DNA of 64,000 nucleotides, from positions 1,059,107 to 1,123,106 of the forward strand of contig NZ_CP007026.1 of the NCBI RefSeq assembly GCF_000812185.1, given 5' to 3'. Under the pieces are notes generated by a model. The model searched no databases. It had not been told where the DNA came from and saw nothing but the letters and a program-made list of their open reading frames with translations. The stretch comes from Candidatus Nitrosopelagicus brevis. GTDB lineage: Archaea > Thermoproteota > Nitrososphaeria > Nitrososphaerales > Nitrosopumilaceae. The translations under genes and the position numbers were made by a program. How positions within the stretch are numbered: position 1 is the first letter of the stretch; every line of letters begins with the position of its first letter. Of the stretch, positions 25,611 to 33,909 are shown one piece after another.

Positions 25611-26939
25611 TTAGTAATTGTCTAGAGAGATTTTATCAAGTTTTGGAATTTTTGCGATTTCAAATCCTTCTTTTCTCTTGTCAAGGGGTCTTGTTGCATC
25701 AATTCCAAGTTTAGCAGTTTTGAGTTTTTTCTGATTACTGGAAGGATCCAAACTAGAACCACGCACATTTTTTATTAATACCATATCTTTGTCAGCCTGA
25801 AATCGTGTTGCCATTGCGTATTCAACCTGTTCAGAGTTTGAAGGTTCAATATCATCATCCACTATAGTAACCATTTTCAAAGAGCGGTGAGATGCAAAAA
25901 TTTCATTAATTATTTTTTTAACATTAGTTGAAGGTTTTTTTGAAATTTGTGCTACAGCATGAAGCCAGTGCGAACCTCCATTAGATAGTACCACTTGGTT
26001 AGTTGAAGGATATTTTTTCTTTATTATTCCATTAAGTTTTGACTCTATTGGCATTCCCATTAACAAGTGATGTTCGCCATATCCAGAAAGTATATCATGA
26101 AAAATTGGATTATTCCTATAATACATTTTTTCTAATTCAAAGAGTGGTTGGTCTCTAGGATGATCATATGTACGCAACATTTCAACCATCCATTCTTTGT
26201 CAGTCTTATCTTGGAGAATTTTACCTTCCATAACAATTTCTGTTCCAGAAGGAACATGCATTCCAGTGTATGGACATTTCGTTAATGTCAATTTGTTTCC
26301 CAATAAGGAATTGGCGATATGTAATTCGTCTTTTCCCCAATCAGCTTGATAAGCACCTGCAATTGATATGGCAGGATGAACCCCAACAGTAATTGCAACC
26401 TTAAGATCTTCACCATGTTCTTTTGCATTCATGAAATTTCGATGGGAATGGCGTCCTTCAACCATTCTAATCGAGAAATGTGTTTTATCAACAGGCATCA
26501 ATCTGTGAAATGCAGAATTCTGTGTTTTGAATTCATGGTTTTGTGAATAAACTATGGCAGACGTAATGAATGGTCCAGATTCTTTTTCAAAATGTGTTAC
26601 AATAGGAAGCTCAGATAGATTTTTTGAGGTATTTTCAAAGAATTTACCTTTGGGCGTTATTTTTGGTTTTTTTGCTTTTTTGATTGAGGAATAAATGGAT
26701 TCATGAATTTTATTTTCTTTAGAGTTTACTGCTAATGCAAATCGCTTTCGTGTACCAACTAGATTACTAACTAGATTGAAATTATTTTGTTTGATATTTT
26801 CAAAGAGTAAAGCAGAGGTGCCATCTGCTTTTGCTGTAATTCCAGCAATCTCAAATTTTGTTGAAACCTTTTTTTTGATAATCTTAATTTCTTTAGATTT
26901 TTTTAATTTTGATATGTATTCACGTAGGTCTGCAGTCAT
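25611..26939 (-). CDS. UbiD-family decarboxylase
   Basis: 442-aa prenylated-FMN-dependent decarboxylase fold. Recognisable segments are ENTSKNLSELPIVTHFEKE, MVEGRHSHRNFMNAK, CPYTGMHVPSGTEIVMEG, SGYGEHHLLMG, DDDIEPSN and MATRFQADKDM, with the conserved acidic E...D cluster of the active site. In archaea one UbiD member decarboxylates trans-anhydromevalonate phosphate in the archaeal mevalonate pathway; this gene may be that enzyme, although a quinone-pathway decarboxylase cannot be excluded. It lies 4 bases from the MDR gene and overlaps a small gene upstream by 4 bases. Confidence 0.85.
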   Translation of the reverse strand: MTADLREYISKLKKSKEIKIIKKKVSTKFEIAGITAKADGTSALLFENIKQNNFNLVSNLVGTRKRFALAVNSKENKIHESIYSSIKKAKKPKITPKGKFFENTSKNLSELPIVTHFEKESGPFITSAIVYSQNHEFKTQNSAFHRLMPVDKTHFSIRMVEGRHSHRNFMNAKEHGEDLKVAITVGVHPAISIAGAYQADWGKDELHIANSLLGNKLTLTKCPYTGMHVPSGTEIVMEGKILQDKTDKEWMVEMLRTYDHPRDQPLFELEKMYYRNNPIFHDILSGYGEHHLLMGMPIESKLNGIIKKKYPSTNQVVLSNGGSHWLHAVAQISKKPSTNVKKIINEIFASHRSLKMVTIVDDDIEPSNSEQVEYAMATRFQADKDMVLIKNVRGSSLDPSSNQKKLKTAKLGIDATRPLDKRKEGFEIAKIPKLDKISLDNY

Positions 26940-27268
26940 TGTTTAATTTCTCCAACTATTTCATGCATTAATTGTTTTGTGGTTTCATTATCTAATGGTT
27001 TTTCAAAATTTCCTGTAACAATGCATATTCCTTTTAAAAAAGAGGATATTTTTTCAGATAATAATTTGAGAAAAAGTTCTTCGGATTTTGCAGGAATTAT
27101 AACAGATGTAGAAGGTACAGGCCCAGAGCTAATAGAAATTAGCATTGGGCCAATTTTTAGAGAATTCTCAGAAATAGAAATTATCATACCATTTTCAAAA
27201 TTTAGCATGTTCACTAGGAAAGTACGATTCTCGTAAGCAATTGTCTTCGTATTACAACCGGGTTCCAC
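26936..27268 (-). CDS. Small protein of unknown function upstream of ubiD
   Basis: 110-aa protein, not recognised. It alternates beta-strand-like segments (MIISISENSLKIGPMLISIS) with a C-terminal helical part (LFLKLLSEKISSFL and TTKQLMHEIVGEIK), somewhat like small proteasome-assembly-chaperone folds, but the similarity is too weak to name it. The start is a GTG at 27268; a later start such as MLNFENG is possible. It overlaps ubiD by 4 bases and follows the zinc-finger gene on the same strand, so the three probably form one transcript. Confidence 0.6.
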   Translation of the reverse strand: MEPGCNTKTIAYENRTFLVNMLNFENGMIISISENSLKIGPMLISISSGPVPSTSVIIPAKSEELFLKLLSEKISSFLKGICIVTGNFEKPLDNETTKQLMHEIVGEIKQ

Positions 27269-27284
27269 AACAAGACTTTTTCAA

Positions 27285-27737
27285 TTATGCCTTTATTGCT
27301 ATCGGTTCAGACTTTGCCTCAAATGCTTCTTTGACTAGATCTCTTGCTTTTTTGATGGTTATACGTTCTTCAGATTTTCTGAGTTCTTCAACGGTCTTTG
27401 TTTTTGTCCATCCTTCAGAGACAGCAGTTTCTAATGTTGTTTTTACAAAATCAGATGATACTCCTGCTTCTGCCCCAGTTCCTGCTGCAACTAGTGGTGC
27501 TTCAACAGTTTGGGCTTTTAGAGATGCTGCGTCGGCCTCTACTCTTGCTCTGAGTTTAGCCTTGTACTTCAAGTTACGTGGTTTAGTTCTTAAACGGTAA
27601 CCGCAACATGGGCACCAAAGTCCTTCCCAATTAATGAAGATTTCACAGATCTGACATCGTCTTTGACCAGATGCATAACGTCCAGTTCCGACTGGTTTTT
27701 GTGCTTTGTATCTAGAACAGATTCCTTTACATGTCAT
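27285..27737 (-). CDS. Zinc-finger protein of a thaumarchaeal type
   Basis: 150-aa protein with an N-terminal cysteine-rich module (CKGIC, CQIC, then CPCCGYRLRTKP) that should bind one or two zinc ions. It is followed by a basic stretch and an alanine-rich acidic C-terminal half. I know similar N-termini (MTCKGICSRYKAQKP) from Nitrosopumilus-type genomes, without assigned function. The cysteine pattern and basic region suggest nucleic-acid binding; that is an inference. An AT-rich intergenic of about 170 bases upstream (27738-27906) holds the probable promoter and nothing else visible. Confidence 0.7.
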   Translation of the reverse strand: MTCKGICSRYKAQKPVGTGRYASGQRRCQICEIFINWEGLWCPCCGYRLRTKPRNLKYKAKLRARVEADAASLKAQTVEAPLVAAGTGAEAGVSSDFVKTTLETAVSEGWTKTKTVEELRKSEERITIKKARDLVKEAFEAKSEPIAIKA

Positions 27738-27906
27738 TTTGTTTGCATATATTATAGAAATTACAACTATATAAAACGGATCTAGTGATTTTTTACAAAA
27801 AAATGTGTTTTTTATGTAAAATTTTTATTGATTTATATTTAAAAACTGATCAATTTCAAAAAAAACCAAATTAAATATAAATATCTTTGTGTTTTCGGAC
27901 TTTGTA

Positions 27907-28551
27907 CTAACCGGTAATGGAAAGTGGCAAAATAGATTTTGAGTTTCCAGTTCTTTGTGAAATAAATTGTGCAGATAACATGTCTCTTTTTCCACGTTGA
28001 TTATGATTTTTAATTTTTAATGTGGTACTTGATTCATCAACAAACTCAATTTCAAATTTTGAACAAAATTGTAAATTTAACATTTGAAGAATTTTGTTAG
28101 CTGTTTTCATATCACCATTTCCAATTTTTACAATTTTTCTAGCAGCAGGTAATTCTGCTAAAATAGAAATCAAATAAGGAATTAATTTGTCAAGAGAAAC
28201 GAAAAATGCTCTTGCAATTTCATTTTCCAGATATGTTACAGAAACACCAATTCTTTGACCAGGATCTATTCCTAATACCAACTTACTGGAGTTGGTTGTA
28301 GAATTGAGCATTTTTGTTATAATCCCTTTTACAACAATTGGATCTTTGCTAATAATTTCGTCAAACAACATTGGCATCGAGATTTGTTTTGGAGCCTCTT
28401 TTTCAGTAGTAACAACTAGATCGCCGTCAAAATCATCAATTTCACTAGGCAATATGGAATCAAATGGAATTGCTAATTCCTTGAAAATTTTGGATAATTT
28501 GAAATAGGGTTTTCCATACTCGGTGGCGATTCCAATTTTTGCATTTTCTAT
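27907..28551 (-). CDS. RNase H/RuvC-fold protein of unknown function; no standard start codon
   Basis: The C-terminal two thirds contain LGIDPGQRIGVSV, the first strand and catalytic-type aspartate of the RuvC/YqgF RNase H fold, and RGKRDMLSAQFISQRTG near the end. A TTG at 28452 gives 181 aa, but the same frame continues upstream with protein-like sequence (KIGIATEYGKPYFKLSKIF) for 33 codons to 28551, with no ATG, GTG or TTG before the in-frame TGA at about 28588. The codon at 28551-28549 is ATA, in the context ATA-GAA-AAT. Either a rare start codon is used or the upstream start has been lost. Possible roles are a resolvase- or nuclease-like activity. Confidence 0.6.
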   Translation of the reverse strand: MENAKIGIATEYGKPYFKLSKIFKELAIPFDSILPSEIDDFDGDLVVTTEKEAPKQISMPMLFDEIISKDPIVVKGIITKMLNSTTNSSKLVLGIDPGQRIGVSVTYLENEIARAFFVSLDKLIPYLISILAELPAARKIVKIGNGDMKTANKILQMLNLQFCSKFEIEFVDESSTTLKIKNHNQRGKRDMLSAQFISQRTGNSKSILPLSITG

Positions 28552-28670
28552 ACGAGTGATACCTTGTGTACTGTTTCTTCAAATTTAGTACTTTTGGGCG
28601 TAAAATTGCTACATAAATTGTCAAAAATGACTGTAAAACAGATAACTCTTTGATTAAGTAAACTGGAAAT

Positions 28671-28994
28671 TTAGGATTTTAGGATTGTAGAAACTGCATT
28701 ATCTACTGCAGAATCAAATGTGGAATCAATTTTTTGCTGAATTTCGGCAACTTTTGATTCACCATCTTGAGTGATTTTTTGAGATTCGGATTCTGCTTTA
28801 GATTTAGACTCTGAAATCATGGATTCTGCCTCAGAAGTAGCCATTTTTCGTGTCTGTTCTAGAAGAGATTCAATCTCTTTATTGGCAATGGAATTTAGTG
28901 ATTTTTTCATATCAGCCAAACTAAGATTTACAGAATCAATTTCAGATTCTAGTTCAGATAATGAATTGATTATTCCATCGACTTTTTGACTCAT
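28671..28994 (-). CDS. Coiled-coil protein
   Basis: 107-aa almost entirely helical protein with heptad-like patterns and many Ser, Glu and Lys residues (LLEQTRKMATSEAESMISES; KAESESQKITQDGESKVAEI). Composition and length resemble peripheral-stalk subunits of A/V-type ATPases (subunit H/G), but no ATPase gene is nearby, so this is only a possibility. It precedes the RNase H-fold gene by about 120 bases on the same strand and lies 35 bases after the NAC gene. Confidence 0.6.
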   Translation of the reverse strand: MSQKVDGIINSLSELESEIDSVNLSLADMKKSLNSIANKEIESLLEQTRKMATSEAESMISESKSKAESESQKITQDGESKVAEIQQKIDSTFDSAVDNAVSTILKS

Positions 28995-29029
28995 TTTGAT
29001 TTAAACCTCTCACTCCATTATTAAAATCT

Positions 29030-29383
29030 TCAATTTGTGGTAAGCAGTAAGATCGCTCTGGCTAGATCGCCATCACATTCTTGGAGGGCGTTTTTGGCCG
29101 CTTCCTCATCCACATTAGCCTGTTGACATATCAGTGAAATATCCTCGTCGCTGAAAATTTGAACCTCTAATTCCTTTTCTTCATAAGAATCAGCCACTAC
29201 CTGAAAAATACTTGAATCTTTTGTCTTCATTTCAGTAACTGCTGGTTTACTAATTATGATCTCTTTTTTGTCAGTCTTAATTATGACTTCTTGGACATTA
29301 TTGACCTCTTCCATGTCCATGCCCATCTTATCCATCATTCTTCGCATTTGACGATTTCCGCCACGTCCGCCACCACCCATCAT
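29030..29383 (-). CDS. nac: Nascent polypeptide-associated complex protein
   Basis: 117-aa archaeal NAC, a ribosome-bound chaperone that meets new chains. The Gly/Met/Arg-rich start (MMGGGGRGGNRQMRRMMDKM) and the NAC beta-domain (EVIIKTDKKEIIISKPAV) are followed by a C-terminal UBA domain (DISLICQQANVDEEAAKNAL, then CDGDLARAILLL). Its start codon overlaps the stop of the PUA gene upstream, so the two are translationally coupled. Placement among translation genes supports the call. Confidence 0.93.
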   Translation of the reverse strand: MMGGGGRGGNRQMRRMMDKMGMDMEEVNNVQEVIIKTDKKEIIISKPAVTEMKTKDSSIFQVVADSYEEKELEVQIFSDEDISLICQQANVDEEAAKNALQECDGDLARAILLLTTN

Positions 29384-29859
29384 TATGATTGATCTCCATC
29401 AGTCTGAGATTTTAAACTATCTCGAACTCTTATCGCCATACCTCTAGATTGGGTCTTAATCATATTTGAAGAAAGGATTGATTTTCCCACAGCAATTATC
29501 TGTTTTTTGAAAAATATAGGCACGTCTGAGCCAATTTCTATCTTAGAGCCACACCGTTTCACATGTTGACAGAAAACTGACTTTCCCTGTTCTACAAATG
29601 GCTTTGAATCAGCATCAACTTCTATGCAATAGTCATTGATGAATTTCTTATTTTTTGAAAACAGTTCTGCACAATAAATCGACATTGCAATTCCACCATC
29701 TGTCCTTGGAGTAAATAACAACAAACCGTTATGGTAAACGGCTCTAATTCTGCCGGTCTTTTTTGACATTTTGAAATCAATATCCTTTGGAATATTCTTT
29801 GATACTCCGGTTCCAAATAATGTATCAACTGAATGTGAAATTTTTTCAAATGGGTCCAT
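29383..29859 (-). CDS. PUA-domain RNA-binding protein
   Basis: 158-aa protein with an N-terminal region similar to archaeal pre-PUA domains (RIRAVYHNGLLLFTPRTDGG) and a C-terminal PUA domain (VDADSKPFVEQGKSVFCQHV; VPIFFKKQIIAVGKSIL; GMAIRVRDSL). PUA domains bind structured RNA in tRNA- and rRNA-modification enzymes and in translation factors. It lacks a catalytic domain, so it is probably an adaptor or a stand-alone RNA binder. It is coupled to nac. Confidence 0.82.
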   Translation of the reverse strand: MDPFEKISHSVDTLFGTGVSKNIPKDIDFKMSKKTGRIRAVYHNGLLLFTPRTDGGIAMSIYCAELFSKNKKFINDYCIEVDADSKPFVEQGKSVFCQHVKRCGSKIEIGSDVPIFFKKQIIAVGKSILSSNMIKTQSRGMAIRVRDSLKSQTDGDQS

Positions 29860-30013
29860 GGCTCTTGAAAATTATTTCGTAAATATTAGTCTGAGTGAAA
29901 AATGATACAAAAAGTATGAAGTTAGGCACAAAAAATGACTCAAAATGATACTATTTTCTCTGATGCTCAAAAGATTAGATTTTTGGGAAAACACATAGAT
30001 CGCCTAAAAAACC

Positions 30014-30022
30014 ATATATTTA
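30014..30022 (+). promoter_or_regulatory. TATA box of the PhoU-like gene
   Basis: ATATATTTA is centred about 30 bases before the ATG at 30048, in an AT-rich upstream region. The same spacer (29899-29960) carries a direct repeat AAAATGATAC of unknown meaning. Confidence 0.4.
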
Positions 30023-30047
30023 TTAATTCTATATAGTAAGCCGGATT

Positions 30048-31091
30048 ATGGCAGATAGAGACCAAATTAGAAAAATCCAGTTTACAGGAAAATCATCTTA
30101 CATCGTATCATTGCCAAAAGATTGGATTAAAGATCAAGGTCTAAAACAAGGAGACCAGGTTACAGTTGGAAGAAATGGAAGTACCATATTAGAAGTCAAA
30201 CCTGTTAGTTTTGGAAAAACTTCAGTAGACGAATCTTCAAATCTAATAATTTCTCCAGAGGATGAAAAATCTACAATAGTTAGAAAACTAATAGCACTAT
30301 ACTTTTTGAACTCAAAAACAATCAATGTAAAACCAAAAACAGGTACACGAATTTCTCCAACTCATAGAATTGCAATTAGAAATGCTGTCAAAAAAGTTCT
30401 GATGGGAACTGAGATTACAGCAGATTCTACAGATGGAATTACTGTCCAGGTATTGATCAATTTAGTGGAATTGTCAGTTGATGGCGCTTTCAAAAGAATG
30501 CTATCCATGGCAAAATCCATGCAGACAGACGCTCTATTATCATTAAAAGAAGGTAATGATGAACTGGCACAAGAAGTAATCAATTCAGATGATGATGTAG
30601 ATAGATTTGGTTTTTACATTATTAGACAATTAACAATAGCCATTGAAAATCAACACATGCTTGAAGAGATGGGATTTAAAAATTCCAGAGATTGTTTAGG
30701 ATATCGAGTCATTGTAAAAAATATAGAAAGAATTGGAGATCACGCAGTTACCCTAGCCCAAGATGCCATTGATATCAAAAAACCAATCAAAGGTAAGATA
30801 ATGACCAACATTGAAAAAATGAATGATTTTGCACTAACAGCCATAGACAATACATGTTTGGCATTGTTCAAAAATGACTATCTAGAGGCCGAAAATGCAA
30901 TCAAAGAATCTAACAATATCAAAAAATATGAAGATGATGTTCTAAAAGCCTTAGAGCAATCAAAGAATTCTGCAGAGATTTTCAGAGTTAGAAGAATTGC
31001 CGAAAATATACGAAGAATTGCTGAATATGCAAGCGATATTGGCGAAATTGTTGTAAACATGAATATTGAGAAAGTTACCAAAAAGAACTAG
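30048..31091 (+). CDS. AbrB/SpoVT-PhoU regulator
   Basis: 347-aa protein with an N-terminal swapped-hairpin AbrB/SpoVT DNA-binding domain ([32 protein letters not shown]). It is followed by two PhoU helical bundles with the metal-binding patterns [13 protein letters not shown] and [15 protein letters not shown]. Proteins of this layout in archaea are linked to phosphate-dependent regulation. No phosphate transporter is adjacent; the next gene is hflX, 8 bases downstream. Confidence 0.88.
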   Translation: MADRDQIRKIQFTGKSSYIVSLPKDWIKDQGLKQGDQVTVGRNGSTILEVKPVSFGKTSVDESSNLIISPEDEKSTIVRKLIALYFLNSKTINVKPKTGTRISPTHRIAIRNAVKKVLMGTEITADSTDGITVQVLINLVELSVDGAFKRMLSMAKSMQTDALLSLKEGNDELAQEVINSDDDVDRFGFYIIRQLTIAIENQHMLEEMGFKNSRDCLGYRVIVKNIERIGDHAVTLAQDAIDIKKPIKGKIMTNIEKMNDFALTAIDNTCLALFKNDYLEAENAIKESNNIKKYEDDVLKALEQSKNSAEIFRVRRIAENIRRIAEYASDIGEIVVNMNIEKVTKKN

Positions 31092-31099
31092 AGATAATT

Positions 31100-32170
31100 T
31101 TGAAATCGTGCATTTTAATCACAAATGTGAATGAAAATATCAGTTTAGAGGCAAAATCACTATGTGAGGCAGCCCAATACAATGTACTTTACACGATAAA
31201 AGTCGACGATTTACAAAAAAGAAAATATGGAATTACCGAATCAAAGGTTGAAGAATTAGAAGAAAAACTTGAGAAATTAAAGCCAGATGTTATAGTATTT
31301 GATGAACTTTTGAAGCCAAATCAAAATTACAGCCTTGCTGCAAAATTAAAGATAGAAATTGTCGATAGAGAGTCCTTAATTTTAGAAATTTTTGAAAATA
31401 GAGCAAGCAGTGCAGAATCTAAACTGCAGGTAAAGTTAGCACAATTAAGATATGAAAGAGCAAGAGCCAAAGAACGAGTTAGATTAGCAAAAGGTGGAGA
31501 ACAACCTGGTTTCATGGGAATTGGAAAGTATGACATTGACGCATACTATGATGATATTAAAAATAGAGGTACCGTGATTAAAAAGAAATTAGAAAAAGCT
31601 GGAAAACAAAGAGCGTTACACAGACAAGGAAGAGACAGATTAGGATTCAAGACAATTTCATTAGCAGGATATACATCAGCAGGAAAAACTACTCTATTCA
31701 ATAATTTAACAGGTGAGACAAAAGAGAAGAGTGCAGAATTATTTACAACACTAACAACTACAACAAGAAGATTAAAGCTTGGAAGAGAGATTTCACTAAT
31801 TACAGATACAGTAGGTTTTATCAGTAAATTACCAGCATACATGATAGAGGCATTCAAATCAACACTAGAAGAATTAATTTTTACAGATATTATCTTATTA
31901 GTAATAGATTCACTAGACGACGATGAGTTAATGAAAAAGAAATTTTCTACTTGTTATAAAACACTAGTTGAGTTAGGTGTTGAAAGAAAAAATATGATTT
32001 TTCTATTTAATAAATCAGAATCAATAGATGATAAGAAATTTTTACATGTAATGAATAATTTGAAAATTGACGAAGTTGAAAACTGTTTAGATGTATCAGC
32101 TCTAACTGGAAAAAATTTAACAGATCTAAAACAGATATTGCAAAAAAGATTTTATGGAAAAACTGAGTAA
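31100..32170 (+). CDS. hflX: GTPase HflX
   Basis: 356-aa ribosome-associated GTPase that can split or rescue stalled ribosomes. The N-terminal HflX domain includes [10 protein letters not shown], and a glycine-rich linker [15 protein letters not shown] precedes the G domain: G1 [18 protein letters not shown]3 TDTVGF, G4 FNKSE. The start is a TTG at 31100, shortly after the previous stop; no ATG fits. It is followed by trm56, which starts one base after the hflX stop. Confidence 0.92.
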   Translation: MKSCILITNVNENISLEAKSLCEAAQYNVLYTIKVDDLQKRKYGITESKVEELEEKLEKLKPDVIVFDELLKPNQNYSLAAKLKIEIVDRESLILEIFENRASSAESKLQVKLAQLRYERARAKERVRLAKGGEQPGFMGIGKYDIDAYYDDIKNRGTVIKKKLEKAGKQRALHRQGRDRLGFKTISLAGYTSAGKTTLFNNLTGETKEKSAELFTTLTTTTRRLKLGREISLITDTVGFISKLPAYMIEAFKSTLEELIFTDIILLVIDSLDDDELMKKKFSTCYKTLVELGVERKNMIFLFNKSESIDDKKFLHVMNNLKIDEVENCLDVSALTGKNLTDLKQILQKRFYGKTE

Positions 32171-32171
32171 A

Positions 32172-32690
32172 ATGAAAATTGAAGTTTTAAGAATTGGACA
32201 GCGAGTTATACGTGATGATAGAGTAACAACACACGTTGCACTAGTAGCAAGGGCATTTGGAGCATCAAAAATTTACATGAATGAAGTAGATCCTGAGATT
32301 GAAAATACGATTAAAAGAATGAACAAAACTTGGGGAGGAGAGTTTGAAGTGGAATTTTTTGAGGATTGGAAAAAGGTCCTAAAATCAAAAATTGAAGAAT
32401 ACAAAATTGTTCATTTGACAATGTATGGAGAGAAAATTGATGATGTTGCAAAAGAGATTAGAAAAAATCAAAATATCTTAATTGTTGTAGGAGCTGAAAA
32501 GGTGCCTAGAACAATTTATGAAAAATCTGACTATAACGTATCAGTTTCAAACCAACCACACTCAGAAATTAGTGCATTAGCTATAGTTCTGGATAGGCTT
32601 CACAAAGGAAAACAGTTTGATATGAAATTTGATAATTCTGATAGAACAATAATTCCTACAAAAAAAGGGAAAAAAGTAGTTTCAAAGTAA
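32172..32690 (+). CDS. trm56: tRNA (cytidine-56-2'-O)-methyltransferase
   Basis: Archaea-specific SPOUT methyltransferase that methylates the ribose of C56 in the T-loop of tRNA. The start MKIEVLRIGQRVIRDDRVTT, RAFGASKIYM and the knot segment ILIVVGAEKVPRTIYE match aTrm56. The true start is probably ATG 32172 (172 aa); the frame open from 32154 overlaps hflX. The C-terminal SVSNQPHSEISALAIVLDRL completes the SAM-binding knot. Confidence 0.92.
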   Translation: MKIEVLRIGQRVIRDDRVTTHVALVARAFGASKIYMNEVDPEIENTIKRMNKTWGGEFEVEFFEDWKKVLKSKIEEYKIVHLTMYGEKIDDVAKEIRKNQNILIVVGAEKVPRTIYEKSDYNVSVSNQPHSEISALAIVLDRLHKGKQFDMKFDNSDRTIIPTKKGKKVVSK

Positions 32691-32716
32691 AAATAGAGGA
32701 GAGAATGTGAGAGAAT

Positions 32717-33241
32717 ATGGTTGACAAGTATGAAGACCCTTTTGTAAAAATTTCAGCAATGATTGGAGGAGATGAATATCTCAAAGTTGCTCGATCTTTG
32801 TTAAAAACCGAAGATGCAACAGACGAAGAAATTGCTTCTTCAACAGGTCTTAGAATTAACATGGTTAGAAGAGTGTTGTATGATTTGTTTGGAAAAGGTT
32901 TGATTACAGGAGTTCGTGTTAAAGATGAAAGAAAAGGTTGGTTTGTTTACAGATGGCGTTCAAGAAGAGATGAAGTTGAGAATTTCATTGAAAACCAAAA
33001 GAAGAAAATTCTCGATAGATTACAAAAAAGACTAGATTACGAAAATTCTTCTGACTTTTACCATTGTGGAAATGAAGATTGTTCAAGAGAAACATTTGAA
33101 AATTCATTGGAATTATTTTTCAAATGTCCATCATGTGGTCAAGTTCTAAAACGTGACGACACAGATATTAGAAAACATGAAAAAACGAGAAAAAGTTTTT
33201 CAAAGAAAATTGATCAGATTAAAGGCGACATGAGAGTTTAA
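32717..33241 (+). CDS. tfe: Transcription factor E, alpha subunit
   Basis: 174-aa basal transcription factor that helps RNA polymerase open the promoter. It has an N-terminal winged helix (ATDEEIASSTGLRINMVRRV, VLYDLFGKGLITGVRVKDE) and a C-terminal zinc ribbon (HCGNEDCSRE, then CPSCGQVL). The last residues are basic. It is separated from trm56 by 26 bases and overlaps the convergent arfC by 4 bases at the 3' end. Confidence 0.94.
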   Translation: MVDKYEDPFVKISAMIGGDEYLKVARSLLKTEDATDEEIASSTGLRINMVRRVLYDLFGKGLITGVRVKDERKGWFVYRWRSRRDEVENFIENQKKKILDRLQKRLDYENSSDFYHCGNEDCSRETFENSLELFFKCPSCGQVLKRDDTDIRKHEKTRKSFSKKIDQIKGDMRV

Positions 33242-33909
33242 ATTTTATAATTTAAAATAATTTCATTACCACTTTTTTGAACATTTTTTAATTTTAGAGG
33301 CAATTTTGTTTTTAGCTCTGGAAAAGACATTCCTTCAAACAAACTAACAGTATTTTTTGAACCTAAAACATAAGGAGTTAATGCAATAATCATTTCATCA
33401 ATTAGATTTTTTTTTAAAAAAGAACGATTTAGTGTTCCTCCACCTTCTAATAGTACAGTCTTAATTCCCTTTTTTGATAAGATGGATAGCAGTTTTGTTA
33501 TGTTCACTTGAGTTTTTCCACATACAATTACATCAATAGGTAATTTTTGTAAGCGATTTAGATTTGGTTTTGATATAATTTCAGATGTTACAATTATTGT
33601 TGGAACACGTTTACATGTTTTAATTATTTTTGAATTATTCTTGATTGTTCCATGGGAATCAAGAATTATTCGAATTGGATTTTTTCCTTTAGCATATCTG
33701 ACTGTTAAGAGCGGATCATCTTGCTCTACAGTATTTTTACCAACAAGTATGGCATCAGATTTTGAACGAAGTTTATGGACTCGTATTTTATCAGTTTTTG
33801 AGGACAAAACAATTTGTTTATTCTTTTGGCCAATTTTTCCGTCAAGAGTTATGGCAGCACTAAGAGTAACTTTTGGTTTAGAGTTTGCCACTAACAATTT
33901 CACCTCCAA
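33238..33909 (-). CDS. arfC: 2,5-diamino-6-ribosylamino-pyrimidinone phosphate reductase
   Basis: RibD C-terminal (DHFR-like) domain protein of 223 aa that reduces the ribosyl side chain with NAD(P)H in archaeal riboflavin synthesis. KPKVTLSAAITLDGKIG at the start, KSDAILVGKNTVEQDDPLL and LLEGGGTLNRSFLKKNLIDE are diagnostic. The N-terminal deaminase domain of bacterial RibD is missing, as usual in archaea. It overlaps the amidohydrolase gene by 32 bases, tying both to the same transcript. Confidence 0.92.
   Translation of the reverse strand: MEVKLLVANSKPKVTLSAAITLDGKIGQKNKQIVLSSKTDKIRVHKLRSKSDAILVGKNTVEQDDPLLTVRYAKGKNPIRIILDSHGTIKNNSKIIKTCKRVPTIIVTSEIISKPNLNRLQKLPIDVIVCGKTQVNITKLLSILSKKGIKTVLLEGGGTLNRSFLKKNLIDEMIIALTPYVLGSKNTVSLFEGMSFPELKTKLPLKLKNVQKSGNEIILNYKI

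Noticed and set aside
26936-27268. The 110-aa protein as the small subunit of phosphomevalonate dehydratase
   Set aside because: It lacks the glycine- and serine-rich swivel-domain motifs expected of AcnX small subunits, despite its position next to a UbiD gene.
28671-28994. Coiled-coil protein named as an ATP synthase subunit
   Set aside because: Only composition and length agree; no ATP synthase gene is adjacent, so a name is not justified.
29899-29960. AAAATGATAC repeats as a C/D-box guide RNA
   Set aside because: Boxes C and D are not present in the right order and spacing.
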